From positions 1 through 64,000 of the forward strand of contig NZ_SDGU01000026.1 of the NCBI RefSeq assembly GCF_004118635.1: DNA of 64,000 nt, read 5' to 3'. The notes under the pieces were generated by a model. That model was not told the origin of the DNA and ran no database searches. It saw nothing but the letters and a program-made list of their open reading frames with translations. The translations under genes were made by a program, and so were the position numbers. Source of the stretch: Chlorobaculum sp. 24CR (lineage in GTDB: Bacteria; Bacteroidota; Chlorobiia; Chlorobiales; Chlorobiaceae). Of the stretch, positions 28,650 through 39,262 are shown piece by piece (position 1 is the stretch's first letter; each line of letters opens with the position of its first letter).

Positions 28650-28668
28650 TAAAATGAATTTCATTTTA
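28650..28668. promoter_or_regulatory. Palindromic candidate operator upstream of the cytochrome lipoprotein
   Basis: TAAAATGAATTTCATTTTA is a perfect 19-base palindrome with a single central base, 53 bases before the lipoprotein start. Position and shape suggest a dimeric repressor or activator site. It recalls Fur-family boxes, but I cannot assign the regulator. Confidence 0.35.
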
Positions 28669-28697
28669 ATCATAATTCATCTCCTCTCAAAGCACTT

Positions 28698-30128
28698 TCA
28701 GTTGTAGCCAAGCGTTTCGAGCTGCTTGCGGAGGTCGTTTCTCGACAGACGGTACAGATGGGTGTAAAAAAGGTTGAAGAAGAGCACGGCGGCGTTGATG
28801 CCCGGAGCCTCCAGGCCGCGCCGGAAGGCGTTGCCGACGTTGAAGACCTTGCGGGTCAGCTCGGAATAGCTTTCGATGAACTCCGGCAGCGGGATGTTTT
28901 TCGGACGGTAGAGCATCTCCTGGCCGAAGGTGTAGCGAAACGCCGTGATGTCGTCGGGATCGAAAAGCAGCCGCCCCTCTTCCCGAAGCCGGTCGAAGAC
29001 CTTCGTGCCGGGAATGGGGCGCAGGGTGTTGATGCCGGGCACGTCGAGCCGCGTTTCACGGATGAAGTCGAGGATGGCTCTCGGTGTCTGGAGCGTGTCG
29101 CCGTCGAGGCCGTAGATGAAGCTGCCGTAAAGACTTATGCCGCTCTGCCGGATTGCCCGGATGTTGCCTGCCAGCTCGTCGGTGCGGTTCTGCGTTTTGT
29201 GATGGGCGCTGCGGCTCGACGGCTCGATGCTCTCGATGCCCACCAGGAGAGCGCGGCAGCCGGAGCGGGCGAAGGTGTCGAGCAGCTCCGGCTGCTGGCC
29301 GAGGGCGGTGGTCGCCTGACCGAACCAGGTGATGCCGAGCGGAATCAGCTTGCCGAACAGCTCCTGCGCGAAGAAGGGGTCGCCGTTGATGGAGTCATCG
29401 ACGAAAAAGAAGATGCGCTTGTCGTCCTCGCTGAATCGCCGGACTTCATCGACGATGTGGTCGATTTTGCGCTGCCGGAGCACTCGCCCGTTCAGCACGT
29501 GTACGTTGCAGAAGTCGCACTGCCAGGGGCAGCCTCGCCCGGTCTGGACGAGGTTGGTGGTGAAGTAGCGGCTTTTTTTCAGGAATGCGCGGCTGACCGG
29601 GCGGTGAAGCTGCAAATCCGGCGCGGCCTCAGCGCTGTACTCCGGCTTGAGCGACCCGGCGACGAGATCTTCGAGCACGTCGCGCCAGAGGTCGTCGGCT
29701 TCGCCGTGCACGAGGCAGTCGGCGTGTGGGCGGCACGAGTCGGCAAACATGGTGACGTGCGGGCCGCCGAGCGCCACCGTGATGCCCCGGCTCCGCAGCC
29801 TTCCGGCCAGCTCGAAGGCTTTCGAGGCCATGCCGGTCTGCACACTGATGCCGACAAGATCCCACTTTCGGTCGAACGGGAACTCATCGAACCGGAGGTC
29901 GCAGAGCGTTTGCTCCACCCCCTCGACCTCGATCGAGGCGAGAATCATCAAGGCGAGCGGCGGAATGGCGAACTGCGTGCGCTTGATGAGGTTCCTGACG
30001 CCAGCGTCGAGCCATCGCTTCAGGCCGGATGGCTCGGTGTCGCCGTAAAGCGATCGAGCGCCATCCACGCCGCTGTCGGAGGGCAGAAAGACCAGGGCAA
30101 CCTGTTTGTTCAGCGCCATTTGGTTCAC
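28698..30128 (-). CDS. B12-binding-domain radical SAM protein
   Basis: 476 residues. An N-terminal Rossmann-like cobalamin-binding-type domain (about 55-160, with LVGISVQTGM and VALGGPHVTMF) precedes the radical SAM domain with the CxxxCxxC cluster motif Cys200, Cys204, Cys207. The C-terminal part resembles DUF4070. The classic DxHxxG B12 motif is absent, as in many of this group. Relatives include BchE, BchQ/BchR and hopanoid enzymes, so a pigment or lipid substrate is possible, but nothing nearby decides it. The start overlaps the preceding TPR gene stop (ATGA). Confidence 0.85.
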   Translation of the reverse strand: MNQMALNKQVALVFLPSDSGVDGARSLYGDTEPSGLKRWLDAGVRNLIKRTQFAIPPLALMILASIEVEGVEQTLCDLRFDEFPFDRKWDLVGISVQTGMASKAFELAGRLRSRGITVALGGPHVTMFADSCRPHADCLVHGEADDLWRDVLEDLVAGSLKPEYSAEAAPDLQLHRPVSRAFLKKSRYFTTNLVQTGRGCPWQCDFCNVHVLNGRVLRQRKIDHIVDEVRRFSEDDKRIFFFVDDSINGDPFFAQELFGKLIPLGITWFGQATTALGQQPELLDTFARSGCRALLVGIESIEPSSRSAHHKTQNRTDELAGNIRAIRQSGISLYGSFIYGLDGDTLQTPRAILDFIRETRLDVPGINTLRPIPGTKVFDRLREEGRLLFDPDDITAFRYTFGQEMLYRPKNIPLPEFIESYSELTRKVFNVGNAFRRGLEAPGINAAVLFFNLFYTHLYRLSRNDLRKQLETLGYN

Positions 30129-30778
30129 CAGTCGGGTTGGTTCCGCTCCGAGGGCTTCGTTGGCAGCGGCTTGAAATATTTGCGCATCTGCCGGGCCTCC
30201 TCCTGCCGGGCGTTTTCGAGAATCAACCGAGAGACCGCGCCACCGCCATCCTGCCCGTTGCCATCCGGAGCGCCGCCGCCTTGCGGAGCGGGTGCGGGTG
30301 GCGGCGGCTGGTGGCGCTGCATCGCCCGCAGCACGATTTCGTAGTTGATTCGCGCATCGGCGTTCTGTGGATTTTCAAGCAGGGCGCGTCGGTAAGAGGC
30401 CAGCGCCCGGCCAAGCAGCTCCTGCTGGTCAGCGCCCTTGCGGTTCCGGAACGCCTCCATCGCCAGCGCGTTGCCCTGGTTGTAGCCCGCCGTCCGGCTG
30501 AGCGCGGCGTTGCCGGGCGGGAGCGCGGCGAATTGCTCCGCCGAGCGGCGGTAGTGCTTCATGCGGTATTCGGCGCAGGCGAGATTGAAGGAGGCCTCGC
30601 ATCGCAAGAGGCCGTCCGGGTACCGGTCGAGCAACTGCCGGTAGTGCTGAACGGCTGATTTGAGCTGACCGGCCTGGGCCAGCCGGTTCGCGTCCCGGAA
30701 CCGGCTGTACTGCTCAAAATTGGACTTGATCGCATTGAATGAAGAGAGCGCGATCAGTAACAGCAAAGCTCGTTGCAT
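30125..30778 (-). CDS. TPR protein resembling BatC
   Basis: 217 residues: an N-terminal hydrophobic segment (ALLLLIALSSFNAI), TPR units from about 25 to 155 (such as AGQLKSAVQHYRQLLDRYPD and ALASYRRALLENPQNADARINYE), a Pro/Gly-rich linker and a C-terminal helix ILENARQEEARQMRKYF. This layout is that of BatC in aerotolerance clusters. Here it is coupled by a 4-base overlap to a radical SAM gene rather than to batAB. The assignment as BatC is by pattern. Confidence 0.7.
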   Translation of the reverse strand: MQRALLLLIALSSFNAIKSNFEQYSRFRDANRLAQAGQLKSAVQHYRQLLDRYPDGLLRCEASFNLACAEYRMKHYRRSAEQFAALPPGNAALSRTAGYNQGNALAMEAFRNRKGADQQELLGRALASYRRALLENPQNADARINYEIVLRAMQRHQPPPPAPAPQGGGAPDGNGQDGGGAVSRLILENARQEEARQMRKYFKPLPTKPSERNQPDW

Positions 30779-30837
30779 GGCGGATTTTTCTGCAATATAG
30801 TCAACCGTGCCCGGCCATTCGGCAAAACATCCGGAAG

Positions 30838-31977
30838 CTACGCTCCGAGAAAGGCCTGCTGGACGGCGCTGACGCCAGCTCCGACCTCGAAAGGCATCTC
30901 CATCATCCTGAGCGTGTGCTCCAGGCCGCCGATCATGGTGAGCATGTCGAGTTCGTCGTAGTAGCCGAGATGCGAAATGCGGAAAATTCTGCCCTTGTAC
31001 TCATCCTGTCCGGCGGCGACCGTAATGCCGTTTTTGACCTTCAGGGTGGTGTTGAACTGCTTCCAGTCCACCCCTTCGGGCAGCCAGACCGCCGTAACGG
31101 CGTACGAGGGCGAGTCGCTGAACAGCTCCATGCCGAGCGCCTGGCATCCGACGCGGCAGGCTCCGGCAAGCGCTTTGTGGCGCTGCCACACAGTTTCGAT
31201 TCCTTCATCGCGCAACATCCGCAACGCTTCGTCAAGGCCGATGATGAGCGACACGGCAGGCGTGAACGGCGTGTCGTTGCCCGCATGGGATTTCAGCGCT
31301 TTTCTCAGGCTCAGGTAGTAGTTCGGCTGATGCTTGTGGTTGTGGATGATGTCCTGCGCCCGCTCCGAGATCGCCACCAGCGCCAGGCCGGGCGGCATCA
31401 TGAGGCCCTTCTGCGATCCGGTGATGCAGATGTCCGCGCCCCAGTCGTCGAAATGGAACTCGTGCGCTCCGATGGCCGTGATGCCATCGACGAGGATAAG
31501 CGCGTCGGACTTTTCGTGAATGGCCGCGCAGAGCGCCTGGACGTCGGATGCCGTGCCGGTCGAGGTCTCCGAATGGGTGATGCAGACTCCCGCCGCGTCC
31601 GGATGCTCGTCGAGCAGCTCGCCGATGCGTTCGGGCGAAATGGCCGTGCCCCACTCGATCTTCTCCTCGACGCAGTTGCCCGTGTAGAGCCGGGCCAGCT
31701 CGCCCCAGCGTTCGCCGAACTTGCCGCCGTTGACGGTGATGACTTTGTCTCCCTGCCGGAAAAGGCTCGAAATGGCCGCATCCATGCCGCCGGTGCCCGA
31801 ACAGGTCATGACCACCACCGGCTGGGTCGTTCTGAACAGGTACTTCAGATCTTCGTGCACCCGCTCCAGAATCTCCATGAATTCAGGATTCCGGTGGTGG
31901 ATGATCGGCGCAGCCATGCGAAGCATGACATTTTCCGGAACCGGAGTCGGCCCAGGGGTGAAGAGTCGTTTTTTCAT
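30838..31977 (-). CDS. Class V aminotransferase (serine/alanine-glyoxylate type)
   Basis: 379 residues starting MKKRLFTPGPTPVPENV, the typical opening of the alanine-glyoxylate/serine-pyruvate group. The PLP Lys is in CITGSQKGLMMPPG; VDGITAIGAHEF carries the cofactor Asp. It exchanges amino groups between serine or alanine and an oxoacid. In this group of organisms it may serve the phosphorylated or glyoxylate-linked serine route; specificity is not evident. I chose the Met at 31977 because the preceding 20 residues are not conserved-looking. Confidence 0.88.
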   Translation of the reverse strand: MKKRLFTPGPTPVPENVMLRMAAPIIHHRNPEFMEILERVHEDLKYLFRTTQPVVVMTCSGTGGMDAAISSLFRQGDKVITVNGGKFGERWGELARLYTGNCVEEKIEWGTAISPERIGELLDEHPDAAGVCITHSETSTGTASDVQALCAAIHEKSDALILVDGITAIGAHEFHFDDWGADICITGSQKGLMMPPGLALVAISERAQDIIHNHKHQPNYYLSLRKALKSHAGNDTPFTPAVSLIIGLDEALRMLRDEGIETVWQRHKALAGACRVGCQALGMELFSDSPSYAVTAVWLPEGVDWKQFNTTLKVKNGITVAAGQDEYKGRIFRISHLGYYDELDMLTMIGGLEHTLRMMEMPFEVGAGVSAVQQAFLGA

Positions 31978-32177
31978 GAAGCAAGCGTTGCCTGAACGGC
32001 GTCTTTTTGTTTGATGGTGAAAACCGGCCTCGACCAAGCCGCCGCCAACAGCGATTCAACGGTCGGGGATCAAGTTGAGACAGGGGGACAATATAAGCAT
32101 TTCAGGGAAGCTGTAAAGCGGTTGACGGGTTGCTCAATGACGAGCATGATGCAGGAAGCCGTGATGGTCACAATAAA

Positions 32178-32208
32178 AAAACCGGAAGCAGCGATTGCTT
32201 CCGGTTTT
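32178..32208 (-). terminator. Terminator after the first barrel gene
   Basis: A 13-base stem AAAACCGGAAGCA/TGCTTCCGGTTTT with loop GCGAT, beginning 27 bases past the stop. On the minus strand a further run of T follows, making a classical rho-independent terminator. Confidence 0.85.
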
Positions 32209-32235
32209 GATTTGCGCTGATGTTTCAGGCGTGTA

Positions 32236-32880
32236 TCAGAACTGATACCTGAGACCAAGCGTCACGTTGTGAGACTCGAATTTCACATTGTTATCGAAAT
32301 CATTCGGTTTCAGATAGCGATATCCGAGGTCGAGCGTTGTGCATTCGGCGACTTCAAAGCCGAGTCCTGCGCCGACCTGCCAGGCAAAGACCGTTTCGCT
32401 GTCATCATCGGAAGAATCGGCATTAGCAATACCGGCACCGGCCATGACGTACGGCTTGACGCCTGAGCCTGCATCGAAGTCGTAGTACGCATTCGCCATA
32501 ACAGTCAGGAGCGATACATCTTCATCGTAATTACTCAGGTCATGCGACTGATAGCCAACAGCAGCTTCGAGCCTTGCCGAACCAAAATTGTAGCCGAGTG
32601 CGCCATTCAGCACAAGACCGCTATCAAGGTCGTCGTTGAAAATATTCTGTCCAGAGTCTAATGAGGCGAAGCCGATACCGGCAGCGCCGCTGATGTACAT
32701 GCCTTCGTCACAGGCTTTCACAACCGGAGCCGGAGCGGGAGCTGGCGCTTCCATAGGTGCCGGAGGAGGGGTGTAGGGGGCTGGTTCCGGAGGCATCTCT
32801 GTGCCGTTAGCCCAAGCGTTACCGCTGAATCCCGCGAGGAGCGCAGCAGCAACCATTACCATTTTCGATGTCTGTTTCAT
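32236..32880 (-). CDS. Outer-membrane beta-barrel protein
   Basis: 214 residues with a signal peptide ending in GNAWA, a Pro-rich periplasmic-type linker (EPAPYTPPPAPMEAPAPAPAP) and an eight-strand-like barrel domain of about 160 residues ending GLRYQF, whose terminal Phe is the BAM recognition signal. It resembles small porin/OmpX-type surface proteins. It is a paralog of the gene 300 bases upstream; both keep strands such as LNGALGYNFGSARLEAAVGYQ and LGYRYLKP. Function beyond surface location is unknown. Confidence 0.82.
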   Translation of the reverse strand: MKQTSKMVMVAAALLAGFSGNAWANGTEMPPEPAPYTPPPAPMEAPAPAPAPVVKACDEGMYISGAAGIGFASLDSGQNIFNDDLDSGLVLNGALGYNFGSARLEAAVGYQSHDLSNYDEDVSLLTVMANAYYDFDAGSGVKPYVMAGAGIANADSSDDDSETVFAWQVGAGLGFEVAECTTLDLGYRYLKPNDFDNNVKFESHNVTLGLRYQF

Positions 32881-33192
32881 GGTTGTTCCATTTAAGGTTA
32901 CATGTTAAAAAAGAACTGCGTGCAAAACTGACTACTCCAATAATCGGTCATGTCGTTATAGTTCATGGCCTATCATATGAAAGAATATAAGTATTTAGAA
33001 CACTCTTAATAACAGAAAGACAACATTGGGATAAAAAAAATAGTTCCATGCCCGATCATGGAGCGCATCGGTTATGGCGCGAGGCGGAGGCGGACGCCTG
33101 AAAAGAGAGCGCAGGATAAGGGCAGAGAGGCTGTCCCGGTTTTGCTTCCGGTACAGCCTCTGCCGATTGGCGTCGAATGTTTCAGGCGGGCA
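32881..33192. other. Spacer between the two barrel genes
   Basis: No gene seen in 312 bases. It holds the terminator-like hairpin of the upstream paralog (33121-33164) and an AT-rich stretch around 32960-33050 that likely includes the promoter of the downstream barrel gene. Confidence 0.55.
33121..33164 (-). terminator. Hairpin after the second barrel gene
   Basis: Arms GGCAGAGAGGCTGT (33121-33134) and ACAGCCTCTGCC (33153-33164) pair with a two-base bulge, and an inner CCGG/CCGG can extend the stem. It begins about 30 bases after the stop codon. There is no long T run. Confidence 0.6.
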
Positions 33193-34038
33193 TCAGAACT
33201 GGTACCTGAGGCCAAGCATGATGTTGTGGCACTCCAGTTTGCCGTCACCCAGGCTATGAGAATCGAAATTGCCGGGCTTCAGGTAGCGGTATCCAAGATC
33301 GAGCGTCGTGTTTTTGGCGACCTTGACGCCAACACCCGCGCCAACCTGCCAGGCAAAAACATCTTCGGTTTCATCCGTCCATGACATATTGACATGGGCC
33401 ATGCCAGCGCCACCCATGATGTACGGCCTGATGTTCGACTCTTTGCCGAAGTCGTAATAGACGTTCGCCATGACGGTCAGAAGCGAAAGGTCTTTATCTC
33501 CTTCGTTGAAGTCGTGCTTCTGATAGCCCACCGCGCCTTCAAGCCGGGTCGAGCCGAAATTGTAACCGATAGCGCCATTGAGCGCGAGACCCGATTTCAG
33601 GTCGAATTTGGAGCCGTTCGCCGTGTCGAGGGCCTCTACGGTTTGAGTCGTGCAGGTCTGCTGTGGCACGTAGCGACTGGTGCGCATGTCGCGTTTGTCA
33701 CGTTTGTCGTAGCTGTCGCGCTTGTCTCGTTTATCGCGCTTGTCGTAGCCGTCACGCTTGTCGCATCCCTGGTCTCCGCTGGTGCACGTTTCAACCGCGC
33801 GCTCGACCATGCTGTAATCGGTATTGAAGGTGCCGGGAATTCCGATGCCGACCGCGCCGCTGATGTAAAAGCCTCCGGTCGCCGGTGGTGGCGGAGCCGG
33901 CATTTCAACCGGAGCGGGTGGCGGCGTGTAAGGCGAAGGTTCCGGAGGAGGTATTTCCGTGCCGTTTGCCCAGGCGCTACCGCTGACTCCGGCCAAGAGC
34001 GCAACGGCGAGCATCACCGTTTTTGAAGTCTGTTTCAT
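33193..34038 (-). CDS. Outer-membrane beta-barrel protein with a DKRD-repeat insertion
   Basis: 281 residues, a paralog of the downstream barrel: signal peptide ending GSAWA, Pro-rich linker (EPSPYTPPPAP) and barrel strands ending GLRYQF. It differs by an insertion after the first strand (about 85-130) containing a run of DKRD/YDKRD units (residues 93-117) bounded by Cys85, Cys92 and Cys129. The insertion would extend a surface loop, probably the first, as a highly charged segment possibly held by disulfides. Role unknown; ion or surface binding is speculation. Confidence 0.82.
   Translation of the reverse strand: MKQTSKTVMLAVALLAGVSGSAWANGTEIPPPEPSPYTPPPAPVEMPAPPPPATGGFYISGAVGIGIPGTFNTDYSMVERAVETCTSGDQGCDKRDGYDKRDKRDKRDSYDKRDKRDMRTSRYVPQQTCTTQTVEALDTANGSKFDLKSGLALNGAIGYNFGSTRLEGAVGYQKHDFNEGDKDLSLLTVMANVYYDFGKESNIRPYIMGGAGMAHVNMSWTDETEDVFAWQVGAGVGVKVAKNTTLDLGYRYLKPGNFDSHSLGDGKLECHNIMLGLRYQF
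33688..33762 (-). repeat. In-frame DKRD tandem repeat
   Basis: A 75-base in-frame low-complexity tract encoding about six DKRD units with GY, SY and K spacers. The DNA unit is a 9-15 base variation on GACAAACGYGAY, so it can change length by slippage without shifting frame. Confidence 0.8.
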
Positions 34039-34179
34039 GGTTGTGTCGTTGTTGAGTGTTTAAAAAGAACCTGTTGCGCCACTTTTTCACCAACCAGCCA
34101 TGCTGTCGTAATCAGTGACGGGTTTCGTTAAAGAAGTAATTTATCAAAAGGTCTTTCTAAAGTAAAGCTAATTGCGAAT

Positions 34180-34206
34180 AAAAAAGCCGGTGATGGTCGA
34201 TCACGG
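34180..34206 (-). terminator. Terminator after carA
   Basis: On the minus strand CCGTGAT pairs with ATCACCGG (one bulge) around loop CGACC, followed by TTTTTT. It lies about 110 bases beyond the carA stop. Confidence 0.65.
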
Positions 34207-34316
34207 TTTCTGTCGGGAATAGTACGAGCGGAAGGGGGGGGGAATGCGTACGAGCGCGAACGGAATAAAGAGGAGCGGCGCGGATGCTCATATCGGAACG
34301 TCCGCGCCGGGAAGGG

Positions 34317-35417
34317 TCAGTTCTTCGACCTCTCCATCAGTTCGGTGAACTCTTTGAAGAGGTAGTGCGAGTCGTGCGGGCCGGGGGCGGCTTCGGGGTG
34401 GTACTGCACCGAGAAGCAAGGCAGCTCGCGGTGGCGGACTCCCTCGACGGTCAGGTCGTAGAGGTTTTTGTGGGTCAGTTCGAGCGCTTCGGGCAGCGTT
34501 TCCATCTCGACGGCGAAGCCGTGGTTCTGCGAGGTGATTTCGATGCGGCTGTCGAGCAGGTTCTTGACCGGGTGGTTCGCGCCATGGTGGCCGAACTTGA
34601 GCTTGTAGGTTTTTGCGCCGAACGCCAGCGAGAGCAACTGGTGGCCGAGGCAGATGCCGAAGATCGGCAGCTTGCTGTTCCGGGCGGCCAGCTCGCGGAT
34701 GGTGTCGATGGCATACGTCACCGCGAAGGGATCGCCGGGGCCGTTGGAGAGGAAGACGCCGTCGGGATTCAGGGCGAGCACCTCGTCGGCGGTGGTTTTC
34801 GCCGTGACCACCGTGACCTTGCACCCCTCCGCCTTGAGCTGGCGCAGGATGTTGGTTTTGATGCCGTAGTCGAAGGCGACAACGTGATAGTTCGCTTCCG
34901 GATTGTCAACCGTGTAGCTCTCGCCGGTCGTGACGCGCTGCACCAGGTCGAGGCCGGTCATCTCCGGGATCGCCGCCGCCTGCGCCTTGAGCGCCTCGAC
35001 GTCGTCGCCTGCGGTCGAAATCACCGCCCGCATTGCGCCCTTCTGGCGAATCTCTCTCACCAGTTTGCGGGTGTCGATGCCTGCCAAGCCCATCACCCCA
35101 GCCTCCTTGAGGGTTTCGTCGAGGCTGCGAGTTGATTCGTAATTACTGTAAATATTCGATGACTCGCGCACGATCAGCGCCGAGGCCCAGATTTTTTTCG
35201 ACTCGTCGTCGTTCGGCGTGATGCCGTAATTGCCGATCAGCGGATAGGTCATGACCACCATCTGCCCTGCGTAGGAGGGATCGGTGAGAATCTCCTGATA
35301 GCCGGTCAGCGAGGTGTTGAAAACCACTTCGCCGGTCGCTTCGCCAGCGTGGCCGAAGGCCGTGCCGCGATAGACCGAGCCGTTTTCAAGAACCAGAATT
35401 GCGGGTATTTCCTGCAT
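34317..35417 (-). CDS. carA: Carbamoyl-phosphate synthase small (glutaminase) subunit
   Basis: 366 residues. N-terminal CarA domain ([33 protein letters not shown]) and C-terminal class I glutamine amidotransferase with the nucleophile Cys in [10 protein letters not shown] and the His/Glu pair in [11 protein letters not shown]. It supplies ammonia to CarB for carbamoyl phosphate, feeding arginine and pyrimidine synthesis. carB is not in the window. It lies nine bases downstream of yajC. Confidence 0.97.
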   Translation of the reverse strand: MQEIPAILVLENGSVYRGTAFGHAGEATGEVVFNTSLTGYQEILTDPSYAGQMVVMTYPLIGNYGITPNDDESKKIWASALIVRESSNIYSNYESTRSLDETLKEAGVMGLAGIDTRKLVREIRQKGAMRAVISTAGDDVEALKAQAAAIPEMTGLDLVQRVTTGESYTVDNPEANYHVVAFDYGIKTNILRQLKAEGCKVTVVTAKTTADEVLALNPDGVFLSNGPGDPFAVTYAIDTIRELAARNSKLPIFGICLGHQLLSLAFGAKTYKLKFGHHGANHPVKNLLDSRIEITSQNHGFAVEMETLPEALELTHKNLYDLTVEGVRHRELPCFSVQYHPEAAPGPHDSHYLFKEFTELMERSKN

Positions 35418-35426
35418 CGATCTCTC

Positions 35427-35780
35427 TTACTCCTTCGAGGCGAGCTTGTCGCCGGTTTCCTGTTTTTCTATGTTGGCGATCGCCGAACGCTCGAACTTGA
35501 GCTTGACGTTGTCGGCAACCTGCACAAGAACCGTTTTTTTCTCGGTTTCGATCCCGGCGACGGTTCCGTGGATGCCGCCGATGGTGACGATCCGGTCGCC
35601 GCGCTTGATATCGTTGAGCAGCGACTCGCGCTCTTTCTGTTTTTTCTGCTGCGGGCGGATCATGAAGAAGTAGAAGACGACGAAGATCAGGACGAGCGGT
35701 ACGAGCTGGACGAACGGATTCGGCGTCGCGCCTCCTGCTGGCGGGGCGAAGAGCATCAGGGCAAGGATGGTGTCAGACAT
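35427..35780 (-). CDS. yajC: Sec translocon accessory protein YajC
   Basis: 117 residues with one membrane helix (FVQLVPLVLIFVVFYFFMIRPQQKKQKE) containing the YajC hallmark FFMIRPQQK, then the conserved cytoplasmic domain (LLNDIKRGDRIVTIGGIHGTVAGI). It is a partner of SecDF. It is slightly extended at both ends. secD and secF are not adjacent here. Confidence 0.95.
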   Translation of the reverse strand: MSDTILALMLFAPPAGGATPNPFVQLVPLVLIFVVFYFFMIRPQQKKQKERESLLNDIKRGDRIVTIGGIHGTVAGIETEKKTVLVQVADNVKLKFERSAIANIEKQETGDKLASKE

Positions 35781-35886
35781 GGTCAGTGGCTTGCGGTTGG
35801 TATTCGGAGCTTGCCTTTCCGGCGGAATTCGGGCCGGATCGGGCGCTTTTTTTGGAATCCGAAGATAATTTATTTCCCGAACTATT

Positions 35887-36948
35887 TCAACGCGCCCCTT
35901 TTCTGGCCGCCTCGAAGCGGGCGAAGGGGGCGACGCCGTAGGAGTTCATTTCGGGCCGGTACTTGCCGCGCTCCAGCATCAGTCGCGCCATCGTGGCGAT
36001 CATGGCGGCGTTGTCGGTTGAGTAGGCGGTTTTGGGGATGAAGAGGTCGAAGCCCTGCCTGTCGCAGGCCGCCTGCATCGCCCTGCGCAGGCCGGAGTTG
36101 GCGCTCACGCCGCCCGCCACCGAAATGGCATTGACTTTATAGAGCAGCGCGGCGGCGATGGTCTTTTCGACCAGCACCTCCACGATGGCCGACTGAATCG
36201 AGGCGGCGAGGTCCGCCAGGCGCTCTTGGGCGTACTCCGCGCTGTGACCTTCGAGCCAGGTGCGCACGGAGGTTTTGAGGCCGGAGAAGCTGAAGTCGAA
36301 GTTGCCCCGGTAACTCTTGCTGGTCTGCGAACTTGACGTCAGTGCGCGGGGGAAACGATGGAACGCCGGATCGCCGTCTCGCGCCAGCCGGTCGATCACC
36401 GGCCCGGCGGGATAGCCGAGGCCGAGCATCTTGCCGGTCTTGTCGAACGCCTCGCCCGCCGCGTCGTCGATGGTGCGCCCGATCACTTCGTAATCGAGCG
36501 TCTGCCGCACGACCGAGAGCAGCGTGTGGCCGCCGGAGACGGTGAGCGAAACGAAGTCGCCCTTCGGCTCGCGGTGGCCCGTCTCGTCGCTGATGAAGGG
36601 CGAGAAGATGTGCGCCTCGACGTGGTTGACCGGCACGAACGGTTTGCCGAGCGCCCAGGCCAGTCCCTCGGCGAAGCAAAGCCCAACCATCACCGCGCCG
36701 ATCAGCCCCGGCCCGGCGGTGGCGGCTATGAAGTCGAGGTCATTTTTTGCTATATTTGCTTCGGTTATGGCGGCCTCGACAATCGAGACGATCAGCCGCT
36801 CATGCTCCCGTGAAGCCAGCTCTGGCACCACGCCGCCGAAATCGGTATGGCATCGCTGGGAACTGACGACGTTCGACCGTACCACGCCATCGCCGAGCAC
36901 GGCTGCCGAGGTTTCGTCGCAACTGGTTTCTATCCCTAAAATATTCAT
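35887..36948 (-). CDS. tsaD: tRNA N6-threonylcarbamoyladenosine transferase TsaD
   Basis: 353 residues. Start [16 protein letters not shown], metal-binding HVEAH near residue 115, VSGGHT phosphate loop and [13 protein letters not shown] near the end: all TsaD/Gcp/Kae1 signatures. It transfers the threonylcarbamoyl group to A37 of ANN-decoding tRNAs with TsaB and TsaE. It is divergent from a small membrane gene that starts only 22 bases away. Confidence 0.97.
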   Translation of the reverse strand: MNILGIETSCDETSAAVLGDGVVRSNVVSSQRCHTDFGGVVPELASREHERLIVSIVEAAITEANIAKNDLDFIAATAGPGLIGAVMVGLCFAEGLAWALGKPFVPVNHVEAHIFSPFISDETGHREPKGDFVSLTVSGGHTLLSVVRQTLDYEVIGRTIDDAAGEAFDKTGKMLGLGYPAGPVIDRLARDGDPAFHRFPRALTSSSQTSKSYRGNFDFSFSGLKTSVRTWLEGHSAEYAQERLADLAASIQSAIVEVLVEKTIAAALLYKVNAISVAGGVSANSGLRRAMQAACDRQGFDLFIPKTAYSTDNAAMIATMARLMLERGKYRPEMNSYGVAPFARFEAARKGAR

Positions 36949-36970
36949 TGTTCAAGAGTGGAAATGCGTA

Positions 36971-37198
36971 ATGGCCAAAGCTAACAAAGAGGAGAACAAT
37001 AGCAAACCGCGCCGCAGAATCAGCTTTTTCAAGGCGTTCCTGATTCTCATCGGCGCCGATCTCGTCCTGCTCCTGGCGCCAGGCATCGGCCTGCTCAACA
37101 GTGCGTTCTATGTGGGTGACATGGTATCCTGGCCAGCGCTCCTCATCGGCCTCGCGCTGCTCGCGGTCGGCATCAAAGGCCTTTTCCGGCAGGAGTAG
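36971..37198 (+). CDS. Small membrane protein of unknown function
   Basis: 75 residues: a basic N-terminus (MAKANKEENNSKPRRRISF) and two hydrophobic helices (AFLILIGADLVLLLAPGIGLL and WPALLIGLALLAVGIKGLF). No family recognised. The start codon is 22 bases from the divergent tsaD start, so the promoters must overlap the coding ends. The composition is consistent with a real inner-membrane protein. Confidence 0.65.
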   Translation: MAKANKEENNSKPRRRISFFKAFLILIGADLVLLLAPGIGLLNSAFYVGDMVSWPALLIGLALLAVGIKGLFRQE

Positions 37199-37201
37199 GT
37201 G

Positions 37202-37227
37202 ATAATGGATAATGGACAATGGATAAT
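37202..37227 (+). repeat. ATAATGGA-type tandem repeat
   Basis: Three near-copies of a 9-base unit (ATAATGG-AT-AATGGACAATGG) directly after the small membrane gene, next to the double-hairpin element. It resembles short noncoding repeats found in spacers of many genomes. Confidence 0.55.
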
Positions 37228-37260
37228 TTCTTGTAGGGGCGAACGGCGATCCCATATTCA

Positions 37261-37327
37261 GGCGGGTTTCAACCCGCCGGACATTCAGAATTCTTACATT
37301 CATGTTGCCCCGGCTTTCAAGCCGGGG
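37261..37327. repeat. Double-hairpin interspersed repeat, copy A
   Basis: GGCGGGTTTCAACCCGCC (37261-37278) and CCCCGGCTTTCAAGCCGGGG (37308-37327) form two hairpins separated by 29 bases, in the spacer before moxR. The second resembles the hairpins of the copies at 47734 and 52353. It is a REP/BIME-like element. Confidence 0.65.
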
Positions 37328-37365
37328 AGAGGAATCACAAGCTCCCGAACATTCGTAATTCACCC

Positions 37366-39245
<1,880 letters not shown>

Positions 39246-39262
<17 letters not shown>

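Noticed and set aside
28698-30128. Naming the radical SAM gene bchE, bchQ or bchR
   Set aside because: The fold is shared by many enzymes, no bacteriochlorophyll genes are nearby, and I have no alignment to distinguish it.
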